Below are positions 57,096-62,216 of a DNA stretch of 62,216 nucleotides, piece after piece. The first letter of the stretch is position 1. Every line of letters starts with the position of its first letter. Source of the DNA: an uncultured Bacilli bacterium (GTDB taxonomy: Bacteria > Bacillota_I > Bacilli_A > RF39 > UBA660). The notes beneath the pieces were generated by a model, which had not been told where the DNA came from, made no database searches, and saw only the letters and a program-made list of their open reading frames with translations. A program made the translations under genes and the position numbers. Location of the stretch: contig CALVRN010000006.1 of NCBI GenBank assembly GCA_944358675.1, positions 1 through 62,216 of the forward strand, written 5' to 3'.

Positions 57096-59612
57096 ATGAT
57101 TGAATTTAAAAATGTCAGTAAAATCTATAAAACTAAAAAAGGAGTAGAAACTAAAGCCTTAAATAATATCAACTTGAAAATTGGTAATAAAGGCCTAGTT
57201 TTTATAGTAGGTAAATCTGGTAGTGGTAAATCAACTATGTTAAACTTACTAGGCGGACTAGATAATATAACAAGCGGTAAACTATTCATAAATAATAAAG
57301 ACATAAGTAAATTTAAAAACAAGCAGTATGATGCATATAGAAATACTTATGTTGGTTTCATATTCCAAGAATTCAATATTTTAGAAAATTATAATGTTTA
57401 TGAAAATATTGAACTAGCTCTAAGACTTCAAAACAAAAAAGCAGAAAAAGAAACAATTGATAACTTACTAAATAAATTAGGGCTAGAAAATTTAGATGAA
57501 AGAAAAATAAATGAATTATCAGGAGGACAAAAACAAAGAGTAGCTATCGCTAGAGCCCTAATCAAAAACCCTGAAATAATCTTAGCTGATGAACCAACAG
57601 GAAACCTTGACCAAACATCTAGTAAACAAATCTTTGATTTATTAAAAGAAATATCTAAAGAAAAACTAGTTATAGTCGTATCTCATGACATGGAATCCGC
57701 AAAAAACTATGCCGATAGAATAATCGAAATATCAGATGGAAATATAATAAATGACACAAATCCAGAAATAGAATTAACCGAAGAAAAATTCAATCTAAAA
57801 AAATCTAAACTACCATTTTCTTATAGTATTAAAATGGCTTTAAAAAGCTTAACCATTAAACCATTTAAACTATTAATGACCTGCATTCTAACCGCTATGG
57901 CCTTAATATTTATGGGCTTTACCATTAACTGTTATTTATTTAATGAACCAGAATTTATAGCTAAAACATTAAATGATAATAATAGACATGTCTATAGTAT
58001 ATCTAAAACAAAATTTGATGGTGACGGAGGTTCTTATCCCACACCTCTTACAGATAAAGATGTAAAAGAAATAGAACAAATAACTGGTTCAAAAGTAAAT
58101 AAAGGGTATAACTTAAAAAATAATGAATACCCTTTAGACTTTGAATTTGGAGAAGTAGATCTAAATAATAGACCTCATTATTATATTAGAACTCCATTTA
58201 TAATTAATTATATTGAATTAGAAGATAAAAAAATTCCAGGAAAAATTATTGGTAATCTTCCAACAACTGATAGAGAACTTGTAATCCATAAATATTTAGC
58301 TGAATACATGATAAAATACGGTGTTGTTGATAGTGATAATAACCTATATAAACCAGCAACTATCGAAGACTTAATAAACTCAAAACATGAATTAAAATTA
58401 GGTGAAAATAACGTAACAATAAGTGGGGTTGTTGATGATGATAATTCACCTTTAGAAAAATACAAAGATGGCTCTAATATATATGACTTTGATTTAAGAA
58501 CTTTTTATAGTGATATATATGCTGATGCATCAAGTAATGTTTATGTAAAAGGTTTTACTAAAACTGTAAAATTAAATAATACTGCCATTAATCTTTTAGA
58601 TGGAATATATATAGAAAAAGTAATTGATAAAAAAAATGAATACGATCAGTGGAATGGCGAAAGCGGTTTTAAAAATATTAAAGATAATGCCAAAGAAGTA
58701 ATAACTAAAGATGGATTAAAGGTTATAAACACTTTAGCTAAAAATGAAGTGGTTTTATCTATAAAAGCCATGCAGAAAATGGACTCTAATTATGAACAAG
58801 GACTAGCACATTATCTTAAGCAAAACATGAATATCTCTTATAATATGGCTGTTCAAACATATACTCAAAATTATATGCAAACAGAAAATTTTGATAATAT
58901 TAAAATTAAATTATATGATAACCGTGAAGGAATAGATGAAACTAGAGATGTTAAAATCATCGGCATCATCATTGATGAAAACTCTTATATCAGTAATGAA
59001 TATGCTGAAGAATATGATATCCAAACAAAATATTTAAATAGCTTATTTGTTTATGATGATGATCTAAATCATCTAATAAAAATGTTTAAAAACTTTAAAT
59101 ACGATAATGGATTAAATATGACCCATGAAGGAGTAGAGTACACCTACAACGTTTATGGTGTAAGTGCAAACGATCTTAATGAAATCATTAGTACGTATAT
59201 AGTTTTAAAAAATTATATTTTAATAGTAAGCCTAGTTTTCACAATCTTTGCTATCTTACTATTCTCAAACTTTATTGGTGTATCAATCTCATATTCTAAA
59301 AAAGAAATCGGAATATTAAGAGCCTTAGGAGCTAGAAATAAAGACACCTTAAAAATATTTGCTTATGAAGCTCTAATTATTGGAATTATATCTTGGATTA
59401 TATCAATAATTGGTTGGAATTACACTTGTGATTTATTAAATAAAAGTATGTTTGGTAACGCATATTATATTTTAAATGGCTTTGTTAAAAGTTCACTAAT
59501 ACCTATTGGAATGTTTATTTTCACCATAATCATATCAGTAATTATAACCGCAATTGCTATTAGAAAAACAAATAAAATAAAACCAATAGATGCTATATTA
59601 AATAAAAGGTAG
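57096..59612 (+). CDS. MacB-like fused ABC exporter, copy 1
   Basis: 838 residues. Residues 1 to about 225 are the ATPase: GKSGSGKST (Walker A), [31 protein letters not shown] first span lies at about 250-272, a large extracellular domain at about 275-700, then three C-terminal spans with the FtsX-like linker [32 protein letters not shown]. This type VII layout is used for peptide or lipopeptide export and antimicrobial-peptide defence. The substrate is unknown. AGTAGGGG precedes the ATG. Nearly identical ATPase in the next gene. Confidence 0.9.
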   Translation: MIEFKNVSKIYKTKKGVETKALNNINLKIGNKGLVFIVGKSGSGKSTMLNLLGGLDNITSGKLFINNKDISKFKNKQYDAYRNTYVGFIFQEFNILENYNVYENIELALRLQNKKAEKETIDNLLNKLGLENLDERKINELSGGQKQRVAIARALIKNPEIILADEPTGNLDQTSSKQIFDLLKEISKEKLVIVVSHDMESAKNYADRIIEISDGNIINDTNPEIELTEEKFNLKKSKLPFSYSIKMALKSLTIKPFKLLMTCILTAMALIFMGFTINCYLFNEPEFIAKTLNDNNRHVYSISKTKFDGDGGSYPTPLTDKDVKEIEQITGSKVNKGYNLKNNEYPLDFEFGEVDLNNRPHYYIRTPFIINYIELEDKKIPGKIIGNLPTTDRELVIHKYLAEYMIKYGVVDSDNNLYKPATIEDLINSKHELKLGENNVTISGVVDDDNSPLEKYKDGSNIYDFDLRTFYSDIYADASSNVYVKGFTKTVKLNNTAINLLDGIYIEKVIDKKNEYDQWNGESGFKNIKDNAKEVITKDGLKVINTLAKNEVVLSIKAMQKMDSNYEQGLAHYLKQNMNISYNMAVQTYTQNYMQTENFDNIKIKLYDNREGIDETRDVKIIGIIIDENSYISNEYAEEYDIQTKYLNSLFVYDDDLNHLIKMFKNFKYDNGLNMTHEGVEYTYNVYGVSANDLNEIISTYIVLKNYILIVSLVFTIFAILLFSNFIGVSISYSKKEIGILRALGARNKDTLKIFAYEALIIGIISWIISIIGWNYTCDLLNKSMFGNAYYILNGFVKSSLIPIGMFIFTIIISVIITAIAIRKTNKIKPIDAILNKR

Positions 59613-59620
59613 GAATTAAA

Positions 59621-62134
59621 ATGATAGAGTTTAAAAATGTCAGTAAAATCTATAAAACAAAAAAAGGTGTAGAAACCAAAGCCCTAAACAATATCAATTT
59701 AAAAATTGGTAATAAGGGTATGGTTTTTATAGTAGGTAAATCTGGTAGTGGAAAATCTACCATGTTAAACTTACTAGGTGGACTAGATAATATAACAAGT
59801 GGTAAACTATTCATAAATAATAAAGACATAAGTAAATTTAAAAACAAACAGTATGATGCATATAGAAATACTTATATTGGTTTTATATTTCAAGAATTCA
59901 ATATCTTAGAAGAGTATAATGTTTTAGAAAACATTGAATTAGCTCTAAGACTTCAAAATAAAAAATCATCTAAAGAAGAAATTGATAATTTATTAAAAAA
60001 ACTCGGACTAGAAAATTTAGATCAAAGAAAAATAAATGAACTATCAGGAGGACAAAAACAAAGAGTAGCTATCTCGAGAGCCCTAATCAAAAACCCTGAA
60101 ATAATTCTAGCCGATGAACCAACTGGAAACCTTGACCAAACATCTAGTAAACAAATCTTTGATTTATTAAAAGAAATATCTAAAGAAAAACTAGTTATAG
60201 TCGTATCTCATGACATGGAATCCGCAAAAAACTATGCCGATAGAATAATCGAAATCTCCGATGGAAATATAACAAACGATACTAATCCAGAAACTGAAAC
60301 AAAAGAAGAAAAATTCAATCTAAAAAAAGCAAAACTACCTTTTTCATATAGCTTTAAAATGGCCCTAAGAGGCTTAACCCATAAACCATTCAAGCTAGTG
60401 ATGACCTGCATTTTAACTGCCATGTCTTTAATCTTTATGGGTTTCACTATAGGCTGCTTAATCTTTGATAAAGAAACATTTATAACAAATACCATGAAAG
60501 ATAATAATAAATTTGTTTATATTATAGGTAAAACAAAATATTATGGACGCAGTGATTCTAAAATATTACCTCTTAATAATCAAGATATAAGTAATATAAA
60601 AAAAGCCACCAACTCTACTTTAAATCAAGCATATAGCTTATATGATAATGAACAAATGCTAGAATTTACTTATGGTAATCAAGATGAAAATACACAACAG
60701 TATTTTAGTATCTCTCCTATAATTAGAGATTATGTTGAAATAGAAGATAATAAACTTCTAGGAAAAATTATTGGAAGTCTTCCAACAACCGATAGGGAAC
60801 TTGTAATTCATAAATACTTAGCTGAATATATAATAAAATTTGGTGTTATGGATAATGAAAATAAAATATATAAACCTAATAGTATTGAAGAGTTAATAAA
60901 CTCAAACCATCAAATAAAATTAGGAGGTAATTTTATCACTATAAGTGGAGTTATTGATGATGACAATAGTTTATTTAAAGAGTATAAAAATAAAAAAGAA
61001 TTTAAAAACGATAATTTATATGCTCACTATGAACAAACCTATGCAAGTTTAAGTTCTACCGCCTATGTAAAAGGATTCACCAAATCAGCTAAACTAAATA
61101 ATAATAAAGAATTAATTTTAGATAAAATGTTTTTAACAGAAGTTATGAATACATATGGAATGTCATCAGAAGAAATGTCTACCGGCAATCTTAAAAATAT
61201 AAAAAAGCCAGTTCAAGTGTTAACTTCAAATGGCATACAAACCTTTGATAATTTAAATAAAGATGAAGTAATAGTATCAGTAAATGACCTACAAACATTA
61301 GATTATAATTACAATGAAGGTCTGCAAAATTATTTAATTCAAAGTAATAATATATCCCAGTTAGAAGCTATTCAAACATATACCGAAAACTATATAAAAA
61401 ATGATGAAAGATTTCAAAATGTAAGATTAAAACTAAGAGTATTTAATTCTGAAACTAATAATTATGATGATACTCCAGTTACAATTAAAGGTATTACCTT
61501 GGAAGATAACTCTTATGTTAGTAATAAATATGTTGAAGAATATACTCCTCGTGAAAAAGTCCAAAACTATATTTACATATATGATAACGATGTAAATCAT
61601 CAAAAAGAAGTATTTAATAATTTAAAATATAGATATGTCCGCGATTTTCCAAATGGCACATACTATTCCTATGAAATATTTGGATTAAATAATAGTGATC
61701 TTTCAAATATTATAGGAACATATAAAGATTTATATATATATCTTCTAGTTGTAAGTCTAGTCTTTGTCCTATTTACTATTTTATTATTTTCAAACTTCAT
61801 AGGTGTATCAATTTCATATGCCAAAAAAGAAATCGGAATATTAAGAGCCTTAGGAGCTAGAGGAAAAGACACCCTAAAAATATTTACTTATGAGTCTCTA
61901 ATAATTGGATTCATATCATGGATTTTATCAGTAATTGGTTGGCTTTATACTTGTAATATTTTAAATCAAAATATGTTTGGAAGTATGTATTATAAAGTAA
62001 ATGGAATGCTAATAACCCCACTAGTACCACTAGGAATGTTAGTATTCACCATTGTAATTGCCTTGGTGGTTACCTTTACTATAATGAATAGTGTTAATAA
62101 AGTTAAACCAATAGATGCTATATTAAATAAATAG
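59621..62134 (+). CDS. MacB-like fused ABC exporter, copy 2
   Basis: 837 residues with the same layout as copy 1, 8 bp downstream. The ATPase halves differ at only a few positions (GLVFIV/GMVFIV, LENYNVY/LEEYNVL). The extracellular domains (about 275-700) are much more diverged. Duplicated half-transporters of type VII often work as dimers, so the two may form a heterodimer with an asymmetric outer face. GTAGGAATTAAA precedes the ATG. The pair is an operon ending at the hairpin 62133-62153. Confidence 0.9.
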   Translation: MIEFKNVSKIYKTKKGVETKALNNINLKIGNKGMVFIVGKSGSGKSTMLNLLGGLDNITSGKLFINNKDISKFKNKQYDAYRNTYIGFIFQEFNILEEYNVLENIELALRLQNKKSSKEEIDNLLKKLGLENLDQRKINELSGGQKQRVAISRALIKNPEIILADEPTGNLDQTSSKQIFDLLKEISKEKLVIVVSHDMESAKNYADRIIEISDGNITNDTNPETETKEEKFNLKKAKLPFSYSFKMALRGLTHKPFKLVMTCILTAMSLIFMGFTIGCLIFDKETFITNTMKDNNKFVYIIGKTKYYGRSDSKILPLNNQDISNIKKATNSTLNQAYSLYDNEQMLEFTYGNQDENTQQYFSISPIIRDYVEIEDNKLLGKIIGSLPTTDRELVIHKYLAEYIIKFGVMDNENKIYKPNSIEELINSNHQIKLGGNFITISGVIDDDNSLFKEYKNKKEFKNDNLYAHYEQTYASLSSTAYVKGFTKSAKLNNNKELILDKMFLTEVMNTYGMSSEEMSTGNLKNIKKPVQVLTSNGIQTFDNLNKDEVIVSVNDLQTLDYNYNEGLQNYLIQSNNISQLEAIQTYTENYIKNDERFQNVRLKLRVFNSETNNYDDTPVTIKGITLEDNSYVSNKYVEEYTPREKVQNYIYIYDNDVNHQKEVFNNLKYRYVRDFPNGTYYSYEIFGLNNSDLSNIIGTYKDLYIYLLVVSLVFVLFTILLFSNFIGVSISYAKKEIGILRALGARGKDTLKIFTYESLIIGFISWILSVIGWLYTCNILNQNMFGSMYYKVNGMLITPLVPLGMLVFTIVIALVVTFTIMNSVNKVKPIDAILNK

Positions 62135-62153
62135 TTCCCATGTGGAACTTTTT
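62133..62153 (+). terminator. Terminator of the ABC exporter pair
   Basis: AGTTCC (62133-62138) and GGAACT (62144-62149), then TTTT. Confidence 0.75.
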
Positions 62154-62187
62154 ATGATAAAATAAAAAACTAAACGGAGGAATAATA

Positions 62188-62216
62188 ATGGAAAGATATG
62201 TTTTAAGCAAAATGTC
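62188..62216 (+). CDS. Start of a gene cut by the window end
   Basis: ATG at 62188 preceded by ACGGAGGAATAAT. Only MERYVLSKM can be read. Not identifiable. Confidence 0.5.

Overview
The window is AT-rich chromosomal DNA from an anaerobic, spore-forming Bacillota (Firmicutes). Support for this: sporulation genes spoVIF-like, spoIVA and yunB; Bacillus-type blocks recU-ponA, ruvX-yrzB-mltG-trmR-trhP1-trhP2-greA and prfB-yitT-ftsEX; an rny gene; a class III (oxygen-sensitive) ribonucleotide reductase with its activase; a rubredoxin fusion; and consistent AGGAGG/AGGTGA ribosome binding sites. A gut-type Bacilli lineage (Erysipelotrichia-like) is my best guess, but no 16S is present to test it.

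Region 1 (1 to about 6,900) is an integrated or plasmid-like mobilizable element whose left end is cut by the window. It carries a MobV-type origin of transfer inside a cluster of hairpins, two small unknown genes, a HExxH metallopeptidase, three small Xre-type regulators (two are tandem copies with duplicated promoter/operator blocks), a MobV relaxase broken by one in-frame stop, a predicted PD-(D/E)xK nuclease as cargo, and a replication-type HTH protein.

Region 2 (about 6,900 to 16,900) is mixed and partly accessory. It has a DUF368 lipid-carrier transporter, NAD(P)HX repair enzyme, membrane thioredoxin-like protein, lipoprotein, integrase fragment, orphan LytTR regulator, UMPH-1-like phosphatase, ASCH protein, a GNAT acetyltransferase frameshifted against an ART-like domain, and an Xre membrane regulator. 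It ends at a tRNA-Ala gene whose 3' end faces the accessory side.

Region 3 (about 17,000 to 62,216) is core chromosome. It covers a Tam41-type CDP-diacylglycerol synthase, GTPases EngB and Der, sporulation genes, HU, CCA-adding enzyme, DnaD, endonuclease III, PonA/RecU, two tandem VanY-type carboxypeptidases, the ruvX-to-greA block (including the tRNA U34 hydroxylation/methylation genes), RNase Y, a deacetylase lipoprotein, class III RNR, surface lipoproteins, YunB/YutD, RF2 with its programmed frameshift, YitT, FtsEX, and two tandem ABC exporters.

The most interesting items are: (a) a probable undescribed type I toxin-antitoxin locus between greA and rny, with a 24-residue hydrophobic peptide, a sequestered Shine-Dalgarno and a convergent antisense RNA with its own promoter and terminator; (b) an anaerobic ribonucleotide reductase whose glycyl-radical domain is a separate 55-residue gene with its own ribosome binding site; (c) a MobV oriT next to a relaxase with a premature stop; and (d) a predicted nuclease carried as cargo on the mobile element.
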